A stretch of DNA of 64,000 nt. Source: Benincasa hispida (Eukaryota; Streptophyta; Magnoliopsida; Cucurbitales; Cucurbitaceae). Numbering within the stretch: position 1 is the first letter of the stretch; each line of letters starts with the position of its first letter. Position numbers and translations under genes: made by a program. The DNA lies in the NCBI RefSeq assembly GCF_009727055.1, contig NC_052358.1, positions 39,495,759-39,559,758 of the forward strand. The letters run 5' to 3'. Below the pieces are notes generated by a model. The model did not search any database. It was given only the letters and a program-made list of their open reading frames with translations, and had not been told where the DNA came from. Below are positions 11,792 to 23,501 of this stretch, in pieces.

Positions 11792-12777
11792 CTACAGGAA
11801 AAAAACGCTCTCCCAACGCCTAAAAATTTCGTTGGGAGATAGGGTCTCTCCCGGCGAGGTAAGAGAAGTGTCGAGAGTTAGAACTAATTTCTGACGCCGT
11901 ATACTAATTGTTGGGAGATTGGAGAACTTTCGACGATTGGCCACTGCCCATGGGGAGTTTGGAGAACTCCTGACGGGCTATTTTACTCGTCAGAAGTTCT
12001 CGACAGATCTCTTGATGGCTATCGTGCTTCGTTGGGAGATCCACTATATAATCTTCTCCCTTCAGCCCTAGCTGTCGCGCTGTACACCTCCTTCTTCTTT
12101 AAATTCTCTTCTTCAAATCAGTAATACCCCTTTGTCGAATGCCCACTACAAATCCTCTTTTTCAAATCGATAACACCCCTTCGCACTTCACACTTCACGC
12201 TTCACACCTCACTAAAAACACTCGCCGCATATCCTCACGCCTCACTAAAAATGTCGAATGCCAAATGCCTGAGCCTCACGACAAATGCCGTTCGTGGCAG
12301 CTGTTGAGCTCGTCGTCGACTAGCTCTGCCTCCCGTTCGACCTGTTCCGTAGCTCGTTCGACTTGCTTCGCAAATCAAAATCAAAATCTAATATTTGTTT
12401 TGTTATTGTTTTGAATATACATAATAATTTTGTTATTGTTATTGTTATTGAATATACATATTAATTTTTTTTATTGTTGTTGTTAATATATTTATTAATT
12501 TTTTTTATTATTATTGTTATTGAATATATTTATTAATTTTTTATTGTTATTTTTTTAATATACTTATTAATTTTGTTATTGTTATTCTTATTGAATATGC
12601 ATATTAATTTTTTTATTGTTATTGTTATCAAATATACATATTAATTTTGTTATTGTTACTGTTATTGAATATACATGTTATGATTGAAAGTTTGCTTTGA
12701 TTGTTTTGCACCGGTGGTTGGAGGAAAAATTATGGTGCATTGTTGAATTTTGAAATTGAGTTGAAAATGTAATGATG
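11792..12777 (+). mobile_element. CACTA-type transposon fragment inserted in Copia-2
   Basis: The left end reads ACTACAGGAAAAAAACG, one or two bases short of the CACTACA-type terminus. Behind it (11810-12050) is a cluster of direct and inverted CTCCCAACG/CGTTGGGAG motifs, the subterminal repeats typical of CACTA elements. No matching right end is visible, so it is truncated or rearranged. Copia gag sequence resumes on both sides, which shows the insertion. The right half is mainly the 36-bp tandem repeat. Confidence 0.6.
12413..12678. repeat. 36-bp AT-rich tandem repeat, about 7 units
   Basis: Units begin with GAATATACATATTAATTTT followed by repeated TTATTG triplet-like blocks. Starts recur at about 12413, 12449, 12485, 12521, 12557, 12593, 12630 and 12667, a period of 36-37 bp. 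Located inside the CACTA-like fragment. Confidence 0.75.
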
Positions 12778-13035
12778 CGAGTCTTCTATCTTTCTTTGTT
12801 AAGTCTATTAAACTATCCTTTCGTGCTTGAGAAAGACCACTATTACTTGAGAAAGACCACTATCATTCTCTTGTTCGACGTACCATTTCTCTACGATATC
12901 TTGTAAGCCAAGAAGAGCCTTCATTATGATACTCCAATTGTCATAATTGCTCTTGTTGAGCATTGGGACTTGGAAAGGAACCATGTTATTGCTTGCCATC
13001 TTCTTGAAAGAGGATTTTAAGCTCTGGTACTACTT

Positions 13036-13408
13036 TGTTGTAATGAAATGTTGGAGGTTTGAGGAAATTTAGAAGAGAGAATTAAGAAAGAGATTACTTG
13101 TGTTATTGAGCACTTTTTTTTTTTTTTTGGCTCCATACAAATGGTAGGACATCCCTCCTATTTATACTAGTTGGCATCTCAAAATCTATTGCTAAGATTT
13201 TGTCAAAACATTATGATCTAATGGTTACAAATGTCTCTCTACAATTTTTTTCACAATAACACGTTTTCTCGTATTTTCTAGATAATTCTTCAATCTACTA
13301 TAAGTCTCTCATACAAGTATTATTTCTAGAATATTCTAATACTTGATACTTTCTAGAAATTGGGCTTTTCTATTGGACTAGGTTCAAAATCAAGTTTATA
13401 TTTCAACA
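13036..13408 (-). repeat. LTR of Copia-2
   Basis: Starts TGTTG and ends CAACA on the plus strand, aligns with the Copia-1 LTR at 3617-4021 including the segment around TTGTGTTATTGAGCA, and carries a 14-base T run near 13112. A degenerate primer binding site (13021-13032, one or two changes from TGGTATCAGAGC) adjoins it. Confidence 0.75.
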
Positions 13409-13414
13409 TCTTAG

Positions 13415-13640
13415 GTGATGAAGTATGACTTTGATGTGAAGCAACGAGGCTCGACTTTAAGAGTAAAGCAGAAAAGCCATACTTTGCAGATGAGGGTGAC
13501 AAAGCTTGAATTTAAGAGTGAAACGCCAAAGCTTAACTTAAACAATGAGGCGCCTAAGCTTGTTGTTAAAGTTAGGTGATGAAGCTTGACTTTAAGAGTG
13601 GGGCATCGAAGCTCAACTTTGAATGCTAAACAACGATGTA
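13415..13640. repeat. Degenerate short tandem repeat array
   Basis: Repeated variants of GAAGCTTGACTTTAAGAGTG, alternating with GAGGC/GGGCATCGAAGCT segments, at a spacing of about 40-45 bp with a half-period near 21. Several units are visible between the Copia-2 LTR and the Copia-3 LTR. It does not look like coding sequence. Confidence 0.6.
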
Positions 13641-13654
13641 CGATGGTGAGGGTA

Positions 13655-13975
13655 AATGTATGAATTTCTAATTTCCAGATACATGCACTTCTAGATACAT
13701 ATAATTGTTCAATTACATGAATGGTATGTATACATGTACTTCATTCATTTTGTATCTTTTAGGAAACATCTCTAAAGTGCTATATAAAGGGTTCATTTCC
13801 CTCCTTTGTAATCAATTGAAGGAAGACAATCAAATGAATAAAAAAATATGAGTTTCAAGAGAACACTATTCTTCTCTTGTGTGTTCTTAAGTTTTGTAAG
13901 AGAATAAGTTTCTTCTCTTCAAAGTTTGTGAGATTTAGAGTGAATCTTAGAATGAGCTCGTCAACGCTTCCAACA
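13655..13975 (+). repeat. 5' LTR of Copia-3 (5'-truncated)
   Basis: Matches 17866-18226: the ATGAATTTCTAATTT... start, the ATAATTGTTCAA...ACATGAATGGTA stretch, and the end around CTCGTCAA...CCAACA. The first part of the LTR, present in the 3' copy, is missing here. Confidence 0.8.
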
Positions 13976-13978
13976 AAG

Positions 13979-13990
13979 TGGTATCAGGGA
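13979..13990 (+). other. Primer binding site of Copia-3
   Basis: TGGTATCAGGGA, one or two bases from the initiator-Met tRNA site, three bases after the LTR end. Confidence 0.75.
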
Positions 13991-13999
13991 ATAAGGTTG

Positions 14000-14890
14000 A
14001 AAGATGTCATTCAACAACATTTGCAGCCTCAACTTCCACATTTGGATGGACAAAATTATAAATGGTGAGGTCAACAAATGAATTATTGATCTCAATATTT
14101 TTGGGATATTGTTGATAGAAGATATTTGAAACCTAAAGATGAGAATGGTCTCTCACAATAACAACTCAATGAGTTGAGAGAGACTAGAAAGAAAGATAAA
14201 AAAAAGGCATTGTTTTTTTTATCTACCAAGTTGTAGATGAAAATATCTTTTAAAGGATATCAGGTGTCTCGATTGCTAATGCGGTATGGGATACATTGCA
14301 GAATTTATACAAATGAGAAGAAAAAGAAAAATTAGTATGATTGCAAACACTTCGAGCTGAATTTGATACCATCCGAATGAAAGATGCTAAAACTCTTGAA
14401 GAATTTTTCCACTATCTTCTCTTAATTGTTATCAATCGAGATCAAATGGAGAAGTAATTAAAGACGAAAAGGTATGACCATATTGTTGTTACAATTGATG
14501 AATCCAAAGATTTATCAACTCTCTCCATCGATAGCTCAATGGGATCACTTCAATCCCACGAGCTCAAATTGAAGTACTTTGATTCTACTCCTTCACAAGA
14601 AGCTTTTCATATACAAACTTGTTCTAGAGAGATATGAGGTGGAAGAAGAGGTGGACGTGATGATAGAGAAAATGGATGGTCCAACGACTTATAAAATTAT
14701 GAGTTTGAGAACAAAGACAATAAAACTTCTTCAAATAGAGGAAGGGGGAGAAGTTCAAGTAGAGGAAGAAACGGGAGTGGAGATTATGGAGATTTTTGTC
14801 ACATCCAATATTTCAATTGTAGACGTTATGGGTATTTTCAAGCAGATTGTTGGTCGAAGAAGTCTAATTCAAATCAAGCTCAAACCACTC
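14000..14890 (+). pseudogene. Copia-3 gag, broken
   Basis: Fragments in changing frames give a LPHLDGQNYKW-like start, a GLSQ...LRETRKKDKKAL stretch, a UBN2-type mid-domain, an Arg/Gly-rich segment (RGGRRGGRDDRENG) and a zinc knuckle in which the histidine position reads tyrosine (CRRYGYFQADCW). Many stops. Confidence 0.75.
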
Positions 14891-14892
14891 TA

Positions 14893-17790
14893 ATGCATAA
14901 GCACAAGGATAATGATCTAGGTCTTCTCGTTCTCACATTCAATATCCAAGAAACAAGCACTAAAGATATATGGCATCTTGATATTGTTTGTAGTAACCAT
15001 AAGATAAGAAAAAAGGATATTATTATATATTTAGATGAGTCTCATCAAAATAAAGTAAGAAATGGTGACAAAAAGAAGTTCGAAGTCAAAAGAAAAGGAG
15101 ATATCCTTGTCCAAAGAAAGAATGTAACAAAAAGAATCACTAATGTTTATTATGTTTCAGAGCTCAAACACAATTTCTTAAGTGTTGGGCAGCTTCTACT
15201 GAAAGGACATGATGTTATCTTTGAAGATGGAATATGCGAGATCAGAACCAATAATGGAGGTCACATAACAAAGGTTCACATGACTCGTAACATGTTTCCA
15301 ATGAAAATGTACTATGAGAAGCTTGTCCGTTTTAAGACTTTAGTAAAAGGCACTTCATGGCTTTGGCATTGTCGGTATGGACACCTAAGTTTTGAAACTT
15401 TTTCTCACATGTGCAACAACATAAGGTGAGAGGAATGCAAAATATTTAAAAAGAAGATCAACTTTGTGAACTATGTATTTTCGGAAAGCATCATCGAAAT
15501 TTATTTCGGACAAGAGGTTCTTGGATAGCATCAAAGCCTCTAGAGCTTGTCCATATAGACTTATGTAGACCCATGAGAACTACTACACATAGAAGTAATC
15601 ATTATTTTTCTCACATTTATCAGTGATTATAGTCGAAAAAATGGATTTATCTTCTAAAAAAAAACTCTACTTTCGAATGTTTCAAGACATTCAAAGCAAT
15701 AGTTGAAAATGAAAGTAACTTAAGATTGAAAACATTGTATTTGAATCATGGAGGATAATATTTATTTTTTTACAGATTTCTTGAAGGAAAATGGAATCAG
15801 ACATCAAAAGACTATTCAAAGAACTCCTTAACAAAATGGAGTTTCATAGATTAAAAAAAAAAGAATAATAATGGAGCTTGCAAGAAGTATGTTGAAGGCT
15901 AAGAAACTTCCTGATCAATTTTTAGGAGATGTAGTAATTTTTTAAGTTTATCTCTTAAATCGAGCCTCAACTAAAAGCATGCAAGGTATTTCTCCTCAAG
16001 CAGCATGAAGTTGATTAAACTCAAATGTTAGTCACCTAAAAGTACTTGGGTACATTGCCTACTCTCGTATTTCAGATGACGAAAGAGGTAAACTAGATTA
16101 TAAATCAGAAAAGCACATTTTTTTGTATAGTGAGAACTCCAAGGTTTATAGATTATAGAACCATGTGAGTAGAAAGTTATTATTAGTCAAGATGTCAAGT
16201 TTAATGAAGTAGAATTGTGGAAATGGGATGCTATAAATGAAGATTAGAATCCATTACTTGTTGACATGCATGGAAAAGAAGATGCTCGAGACTTCGAGCT
16301 TGAAAAGACTCCACCAGTGACTTTATGTTCAATTTCACACTCCACGAGTGATGAAGAAACTACTCCAAGGAAGACAATAAGTATTCATGATATCTATAGT
16401 ACTCCAAGAAGAATGTTGGATGATGAGTATGTTGATTTTGTTTTATTTGCAGATATTGATCTTACATATTTTGAGGAGGCAATTCAAGATGAAAAATGGA
16501 AAGATGCAGTGGATTAAGAGATTGATGCAATCAGAAGAAATGAGACATGGGAGTTAGTCAAACTACAAGAAAATAGAAAAGCTCTTAGAGTCAAATTGTT
16601 CTATAGAACAAAGTTGAAGAAAAATGGAGATATCGAGAAATACAAGGTAATGCTCATCATGAAAGGGTACAAACAAAAGTGTGGTATAGATTATGAAGAC
16701 GTTTTTGCAGATGTGACTCACTTGGAGATTGTTCAATTGCTTCCAACCCTTGCAGCACAAAATGATTAGAAAGTACAACAAATTGATGTCAAATCATCCT
16801 TTCTAAATTGATATTTAGAGGAAAAAATATATATTGGAGCAACCCCCTGGTTATGTGAAGACTAGAGAAGAAAATAAAGTGTATCGATAGAAGAAAGCAT
16901 TGTACAGACTAAAGCAAACACCGAAAGCATTTTACAGTCGTATTGACAATTTTTTTAAGGATGGCTTCAAAAAATGTCTATACGAGCATGCTCTCTACAC
17001 AAAAGAAGATTGAGATGGGAATTTCTTGAACATTTGTCTATATTAGCCTTTACGGAAAATTCAAACACGATGATTGAAGATTTCATAGAGAGCATGAAGA
17101 AAGAACTTGAGAGACAAATATGGATTTACTTCATTATATTCTTTGTATTGAAGTTGACAAAGGTGATGAATGGATTGAAATTTTCCAAAAGAAGTATACA
17201 AAAGATTTATTGGTAAAATTTAAAATGGAGAAAGCTCATCCTACCAGTACTCCTATGGAACTAGGGTTGAAACTAAGCAAACATGATGATAATAAAGCTT
17301 TTGATGTCATCATCTATAGAAGTCTTGTTGGGAGTTTAATGTATTTAACTATAATTAGACCTGATCTTATGTCCTCAGTCAGTTTATTGAATAGATTTAT
17401 GACATCACTAAAGAGAAGTCATTGAAAATCTGGAAAGAGAGTTCTTAGATATATTATCAGAACTATTGATCATGGAATCCACTATAAGAAGAACATAGAT
17501 AATGTGCTTGTTGGCTAAGAAAGGTACTACATGCATTAAAGAGTTCTCAAGAGAAAGAGGCTCTCCTATTCTGTGACAACAAATAATCTATTTCATTTTC
17601 AAAAAATCTCGTCTTTCATGGGAGAAGTAAACATATAAAGATCAAGTATTATTTCATCTGAGAATTTATCAAAGATGGAGAAGTATGCATCAAGTATTGC
17701 AAGACACAAGATCATGTTGTAGACATATTCACCAAAGCATTAAAGAAATACTTGTTCTGGAAACTGAAGGAGAAGCTCGGACTCATGGAA
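14893..17790 (+). pseudogene. Copia-3 pol (protease, integrase, RT, RNase H), broken
   Basis: The open stretch 14893-15429 holds the protease box as WHLDIVCSNHKI, where the catalytic D-T/S-G is lost, and the pre-integrase motif WLWHCRYGHLSFETF. An integrase core follows (LVHIDLCRPM, NHGG). RT starts near 16470 (WKDAVD, TWELV, GYKQKCGIDYEDVF, QIDVKSSFLN); the YVDD box near 17040 is lost. The RNase H tail (CDNK, VDIFTKALKKYLF) is readable to 17790, with an internal deletion near 17515. Not functional. Confidence 0.85.
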
Positions 17791-17808
17791 GTCTAGCTTA
17801 AGGGGGAT

Positions 17809-18226
17809 GTTAGAAATTAAGCTAGATACATAATAGATAATACAGTTCTAGATATATTTCCAAATACATGAATTTCTAATTTCTAGATACATGCACTTCT
17901 AGATGCATATAATTGTTCAAGTACATGAATGGTACGTATATAGTGTCACTTTCCATTTAGTGTTTGATATCTTTTACAAATAACAGTCTTTTGGAAGTCT
18001 AGTATAAGGGTTCATGTGCCTCATGTTCTGGTAAATCAAGTGAAAAGGAAGATAATAAAATCAATAAAAAGAAAAAGAATTAGATTCAAAGACAAATAGA
18101 TTATTTCTCTCTGGTGTTCCGTTAAGTTTTAAATAAGGAAGAGACGAGAGTTTTCTTCGGTCTTTCCAGATTGTGAGATGTGTAAAATGAATGCTAAGTA
18201 GGTGCCTCGTCAAATTACGCTCCAAC
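17809..18226 (+). repeat. 3' LTR of Copia-3
   Basis: Starts TGTTAGAAATTAAGC directly after a polypurine tract (17799-17808) and ends near TCCAAC, collinear with the 5' LTR. Confidence 0.8.
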
Positions 18227-19718
18227 TAATATATTATTTAGTAAAGAAACGCAAACCAAAATTACGAAAATTCTAAAATTAGAGCAATTTGTTTTGAGTA
18301 TCATGTTGTTAAATGGTTAAAAATACTTAATTAAAAAAAAAAAAAATACTACAGAAACATGGTTTTTATCATTGAGCTATATAGTAGTACTATATATATA
18401 TATAATATATAATATTCAGTTTTACGTAAAGTTTTATACTTTCAAACTCAATTTTCATATCATGAAACATAATTTAAAATGAATGAAGATATTTATCTAT
18501 ATGGGTTTGTGACATGTAGAGGCCATCAACAGACTTTGTTTTGAAGAGAAGAAAAATGGATTCGCATCAACTCTTAAAAGGATGCAACCGAACTGTCAAA
18601 ATATGTTAAACTGGTCATCTAAAAAATTTGTATGAAAAATATATTAGCAGTTTACAGCACTCATTCAACGAACAATTATTTTACTTTTCAAGTTACTAAG
18701 AAAATGACCTTTGTAAAAAATTGATTTTGGTTTTTAAATGTTCTATATTCTATTCACCATTATTAAAATAAATGAAGAACATATAATTATTATAAGTGAT
18801 AAATCATTAAAATTTTTATTTTCGTTCAAAATGCAATAATGAATTATCAACTTATGAATATTAAATAATTAAAATCTGAAATTCTTAATTTCATCCGAGT
18901 TTAAGTTTTTTTCCTTGCAAACATATTTATTACTTTCATGGAAAGAAAGAGACGTGCTATCAATCTCAATTTAGAGAGGGTTCCCCTATCCCACATGTTA
19001 TATCTATATCTATATGTATATAACTATAACATACATGTCATCTATTCCAAACTTTTCTTACTAAAATTTTTCTTTTAATTTTACAAATATCATTTCTAAA
19101 ACATCTCTCTTTTCCTCAAATATTTCCTGAAACCTAAGAAGACACCTTAGATGGATTAGATTTGTTCAAGAAACCTATGAGTTCAACTTTGGTACTCACA
19201 AAGTAAATCACTCTCTAGAATCATACACCTCTGTGTAACTTTGACCATAATCATCTCATCATAGAGCAAACAACAAGTATCAAAACTAAAAATACTTGTG
19301 TTTTTTAACAAATCTTTCTAAAATTTCAAATGCTTCTTTGAAGATTGTAACAACTATAATAAAGAAAATGAAAGCAAAATAAACATGATTTTTTAGAAAC
19401 ATAAAACTATAAAGTAAAAAACCGTTATTAATAATGCTAAAGCCCAACGATAATTGACAAAACCTTCTTTTCTAAAGATCGAGAAGAAATTGTTCTTAAT
19501 AAATGAAAATACGTGTTCTAATTTGGTTATTGAGGCTAGAATTCCATGATAGATATAATAATCCCCATAAGAAGAAAAAGAAAAAATGTGCAAATCTATG
19601 ATTAAATGTGTCGATCTCTACAAATAATAACACTTAATAAGAAAACGTGAATCATTATTTAATTAAAGTTGCATTTGAGAATCTTACTTGTGTGATGCAA
19701 TATCTCTGGTAGATTGAA
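18227..19718. other. AT-rich region downstream of the CNL pseudogene
   Basis: No recognisable coding sequence. Contains an A run (18333-18346) and a TA tract near 18390-18410. As the CNL gene is on the minus strand, the part next to 19719 is where its 3' UTR and polyadenylation signals would lie, but none could be identified with confidence. Confidence 0.5.
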
Positions 19719-19752
19719 TTAATCTTCACGCTTCTCCTTACTTTCCTCTATC
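19719..19752 (-). pseudogene. Predicted 34-bp terminal exon of the CNL gene
   Basis: After exon D2 ends in phase 2, an acceptor CTTCCAG/G at 19752 restores the frame and gives RIEESKEKRED followed by TAA at 19721-19719. The phase fit and short charged C-terminus support it; there is no transcript evidence. Confidence 0.5.
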
Positions 19753-19870
19753 CTGGAAGATTTTAAGGAAATTCAAATAGTAGGATTAGAATACAAATAA
19801 AATGATGAAGCTTGATATTTAGATAAAAATTTGGTTAGAAAGATCATATGATCCTTAATTTAGCGTGTAC

Positions 19871-20673
19871 CTCCTGCGATCTATGAAAATATGTTGGATA
19901 ATAACATATATATCCCGTGCTGGAGAGATAATAAATTCACTTCCTCCTATCCTCATGGATTTCAAATTACCTGTGCTTACTATTCCAACTGAAAATGTCT
20001 CCATTTGATTGCATTGAAATATGTCCAATGTCTCCAAGGATGGAAACTTGAGCATACATTTTCCAGAGTAAAAGCTGAATAGTCTTGGTAAATTATCATG
20101 TCGTAGATGATGCAGTTTTCTGAAAATAATTTCACCATTTTCTTCATCAGCAACGACTATAGATGCCATTCCTGCACAATCAGGTGTTTCAATGCGTTCG
20201 AGATTCACCAGATTGTTTGCCACTGAAGAGCTAAACAAATTCACCATTCCATTGCAATTATGGACGATAAGAGTACTCAAATTTACGAATGAGATTGACG
20301 ATGGCAGTATGCATTTCAAACTATCCAAACTAACTGTGATGACTTCACTACTTTCTTTCCACACGTGCGTAAGATTAGGAAGATCCCACAAATATATCTC
20401 CTTCAACTTTGCACATCTTTGAACATGATTGTTTGTAGTTAATACTTCATTTTCAAACACGTGTACCAATTGAAGGGCATTTTCGATTTTGAAAGTTCTA
20501 ATATTGTATAATACTTCACTCACTTCCGATGGTAAACAAACCATGTCGTCATCCTCACAACCAATCAGTCTAAGACATTCGAGTTGGGGGAATGAGTTCA
20601 ATTTATGCCAAAAGCCTCTCTTCACTCTCTTCAACCTCAATTCCACATCTCTCATGCTCTGGAGGAATTCAAT
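19871..20673 (-). pseudogene. CNL LRR exon D2 (last large LRR exon)
   Basis: Open from the acceptor TTTCAG/A at 20673 to the donor AGGAG/GTACAC at 19871. It encodes about 267 residues: MRDVELRLKRVKRGFWHKLNSFPQLECLRLIGC..., EVLYNIRTFKIENALQLVHVFENE, LPNLTHVWKESSEV, SFVNLSTLIVHNCNGMVNLFSSSVANNLVNLERIE, ADEENGEIIFRKLHHL. Same exon type as B2 and C2, but no stop or frameshift. It has no paired type-1 exon before it. It ends in phase 2, unlike the others, as suits a terminal position. Confidence 0.82.
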
Positions 20674-20859
20674 CTGAAACCAAACAAAGTTTCTAAATTA
20701 CTATTTTGAATATTGTTCTTACATCATGCGTATACCAATTGATTTTTATTTTTGGATTCAAACTTGAAATATTAACACATAAACCTATCAATAGTCATCA
20801 ATGATAAACTTTTATAAGTAGTTTCAACTTTAAAGGAAACTATTAACTTTCAATGGTTA

Positions 20860-21720
20860 ACATTTAAACCTATAAGTGATAGAAGCCTATTACTAAAAAG
20901 TATATAAGTTGATATCTATCGAAATCGTATCAATAATATCATTAATATCATACATTTAATTGATATATATCAAAGTCATATCACTGATATATGGATATTA
21001 CTCATAGCTTCTATCAATGATAGTTTCTATTAGTAGCTATCACCCATAGTTTCTATAAGTGACTATCACCTATAGCGTTTAACACTGGCTATCAACAATA
21101 GACATTCATGAAATGAAAATTTCATTATATCACTTGATACCATTGATACATGGATATCACCTAAGTTCTGTCATCGATATCACTGATATCACATATACCA
21201 TTGTTATCAGTGATTGCTTCTACCATTGATAATTAACATGCTAGCAGAGATAAATATTGTTATTCCTTTTCACCATCAAATTACATGTTATCATTGATAG
21301 TTTCCACCATCGATAACATGCTATTGTGACAACTTTTAGACATCACACTTACACTTTAATTTGAGATTCAATTTTATTAATTAAATTCACTATGTTGGTA
21401 GACTTCTATAAGTGACTATCTTATGTCATAATAATAGAAGTCTACAACTTATAGCTATTGATAGATTCTATAAGTTTTAGACTTTTAGTTTGATCTTGAG
21501 TATTTACTAATAAATTATTATACATTAGTTGGTAAAAATCTCTAAGTCAGACTTCTATCCCTTACAAAAGTAGTTTGTTGGTGATAAAAGCTTATCATTG
21601 ATAGATTATAATAGACTTAGTCTACAAGTGATATCAATAAGCTATCATTGACAAAAGACTTAGTCTACAAGTGATATCAATAAGCTATCATTGACAAAAG
21701 ATTATTGCGGATAGATTTCA
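20860..21720. repeat. Low-complexity TATCA/TGATA-rich intron sequence
   Basis: The intron between C2 and D2 is filled with variants of TATCACTGATATCA, TTCTATCAATGATAG and AAGTGATATCAATAAGCTAT, many self-complementary or in inverted order. Two near-identical 40-base copies lie near 21625 and 21665. No coding sequence. Confidence 0.55.
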
Positions 21721-22147
21721 TACTTTTAAAGTCCTATAAAAAGAAAAAAAAAAAAAAAACTATGGACCCGTTTGATATCCTTCCCATTTCTCTCTTCTTT
21801 TTTTTAGAAAAACAATTAAGCTTTAACAATAGAAAATTATTGTGCATAATCAAAACATGGCTTTGAAACAAGGGAGAGGAAAAGGACGTGACAGATGGGA
21901 GAGAGAGGTGAAATTGGGAAGATGGGGCAGAGAGTGGCAAAAATCATGTAATAAGAAAATGAAAATAAAGAAAAATAAATCTCCATCCTGCAACAGTCGA
22001 AGGGAAACCCGAATCATGGAACAAATAAAAGGGGCAAGACCCAGAAAATTCAATAGTTTATCGGTCTATATTTTTCATATTTGCAAATCTTTTAAGGATA
22101 TGTTATATGTTATATTTTCCTTTAAAAAGAATTGGATAAATTCATAC

Positions 22148-22848
22148 CTCTTGTGTGAAAAAAGCTTGGATAATGTCATTTATCCCCTTTGTTGGTGGTA
22201 TTGAGACTTCATTTTCTCCATGGATCTCGATGGCTTGCAAATTGGGAGTATTTGTTATTCCACATGAAAATGTTTTCATATCATGGCATCTGCTTATCTT
22301 CAAGATTTTCAAGACAGGAAGTTTAAGTGTGCATTTTCCAGATTGAAAACAAGCTAGTCTTGGTAAATTATGAAATTCTAGATGACTCAGTCTGTTGAAG
22401 ACAATTTCACCATTTTCTTCTTCTTCTGTTGCAACTATGGAAGTCATTCCTCTACAATCAGATATTTCAATGGAACTCAAATTCACCAGATTGACACTGA
22501 AGAGCTAAACAAATTCATCATTCCATTGCAACCATGAATTTGAAGATCAGTCAAGTTGAAGAATGTAATTGTGGTCGTTTGATTGGTGTTCTTCAAATTT
22601 GCATGTCTTTGCGTATCATCATTTCCAAATACCTGTTCCAACTGAAAGCAAGTTTCAATTACCAGATCTTCAACATGGTATAAAACTTCCTTCATTTCTT
22701 TTGGGATGGTAATAATTTTATCATCATCTCCATTACCAACCAATGTAAGACTTTGGAGTTTGGGAAATTTTGATATAACCCAGAAGCTCTCATTAGCTGC
22801 CTGCTTACATGGCATTTCCAATGTTCTTAAGCTTTGGAACAATACAAC
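22148..22848 (-). pseudogene. CNL LRR exon C2
   Basis: Second-type LRR exon: VVLFQSLRTLEMPCKQAANESFWVISKFPKLQSLTLVGN, EVLYHVEDLVIETCFQLEQVFGN, GCNGMMNLFSSSV, then after a small frame break near 22485 MNLSSIEISDCRGMTSIVATEEEENGEIVFNRL. Acceptor TTTCAG/G and donor GAG/GTATGA. The frame break is consistent with a few lost bases relative to B2. Confidence 0.82.
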
Positions 22849-22941
22849 CTGAAAAGTACACAAAAAGTTTCTAAACTATTATTTCAATATATATGTACTC
22901 ATTATTTCAATATATAGGGTATAATATTGAAGATGTTTTAC

Positions 22942-23501
22942 CGCTTCCAACTTGTTTACTTCATCCACAGGAAATATTTCGTTTTGCTCCTCCACTTCTA
23001 GATTTTCAATTTGTTCAACATATTTTAGGAAGCTGGAAAAATACTGCTCAGCTGAGGACAATCTGTAACATTGACTCTCTTTAGATTTGTAAATGCCAAA
23101 ACATGACCAACATCTTTATTCCACACATATTTTAAATTCGGTAGACCGTTTAATTTCAGGGTTGTCAACGGGAGTGGAGCTCCTTTTGTATCGTCAAAAC
23201 TCGACTTTTTGGTTTCGAATACCATTTCTAATAACATACAATCAAAGATATCCAGTGCTTCTAAAAACACAAGTGATGTCACCATACTCCAAGGAAACAT
23301 GCATCTCAACTTGTTGCAGTTTTTAATACTTATCTTTCGAAGTTTGCAAAAGGAACTTGCAATCGGCTCATTATTATTCCATAACATCTCAAAACTATTT
23401 CCTCCATCAATCCCTAAAATCTCCAAGGTAGGAAATGAAAGCTGCAGTTTTATATTTGTATTTAGGATTGGTTGCATGTCAATAGCAAAAAATAGCAAAA
23501 C
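22942..23501 (-). pseudogene. CNL LRR exon C1
   Basis: Third copy of the A1/B1 exon type: SFPTLEILGIDGGNSFEMLWNNNEPIASSFCKLRKI..., with YVWNKDVGHVLAFTNLKRVNV and CPQLSSIFPAS. It begins after TTTTAG/G at 23501 with a slightly longer N-terminal segment. A frameshift near 23030 breaks the frame before the acidic tail (EVEEQNEIFPVDEVNKLEA). Donor GCG/GTAAAA. Confidence 0.82.

Larger units (their letters stand above)
11380..12999 (-). pseudogene. Copia-2 gag, interrupted by a CACTA-like insertion
   Basis: Gag opens at 12999 (MASNNMVPFQVP, then NYDNWSIIMKALLGLQDIVEKW), matching Copia-1 gag. It is broken at 12777 by foreign sequence and resumes below 11792 with the segment matching Copia-1 near 3330, continuing to about 11380. 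Multiple stops. Confidence 0.7.
9890..13408 (-). mobile_element. Copia-2: truncated Ty1/copia, relative of Copia-1
   Basis: Minus-strand order: LTR (13036-13408), degenerate primer site, gag start (12999), zinc-knuckle and protease region (about 11140), integrase (10560-9890). Reverse transcriptase and RNase H are absent: the element stops at about 9890 inside the integrase C-terminal part. Gag is interrupted by a CACTA-like fragment at 11792-12777. Sequence is collinear with Copia-1 where both survive. Confidence 0.8.
13655..18226 (+). mobile_element. Copia-3: full-span but degenerate Ty1/copia element
   Basis: A truncated 5' LTR (13655-13975), primer site (13979-13990), gag, protease remnant, integrase, RT, RNase H, polypurine tract (AAGGGGGA, 17800-17807) and 3' LTR (17809-18226) follow in copia order on the plus strand. 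The 5' LTR lacks about the first 57 bp present in the 3' LTR. Coding sequence is riddled with stops. It is a different family from Copia-1 and -2. Confidence 0.85.

Noticed and set aside
12139..12414. 91-codon plus-strand ORF with Ser/Thr-rich peptide
   Set aside because: Lies in the CACTA-like fragment, has no recognisable domain, and its composition follows the local CT-rich sequence. No coding evidence.
21760..22060. Possible MITE starting GGACCCGTTTGATA
   Set aside because: The start looks like a hAT-type MITE terminus, but no matching inverted end or target duplication was found in the intron.
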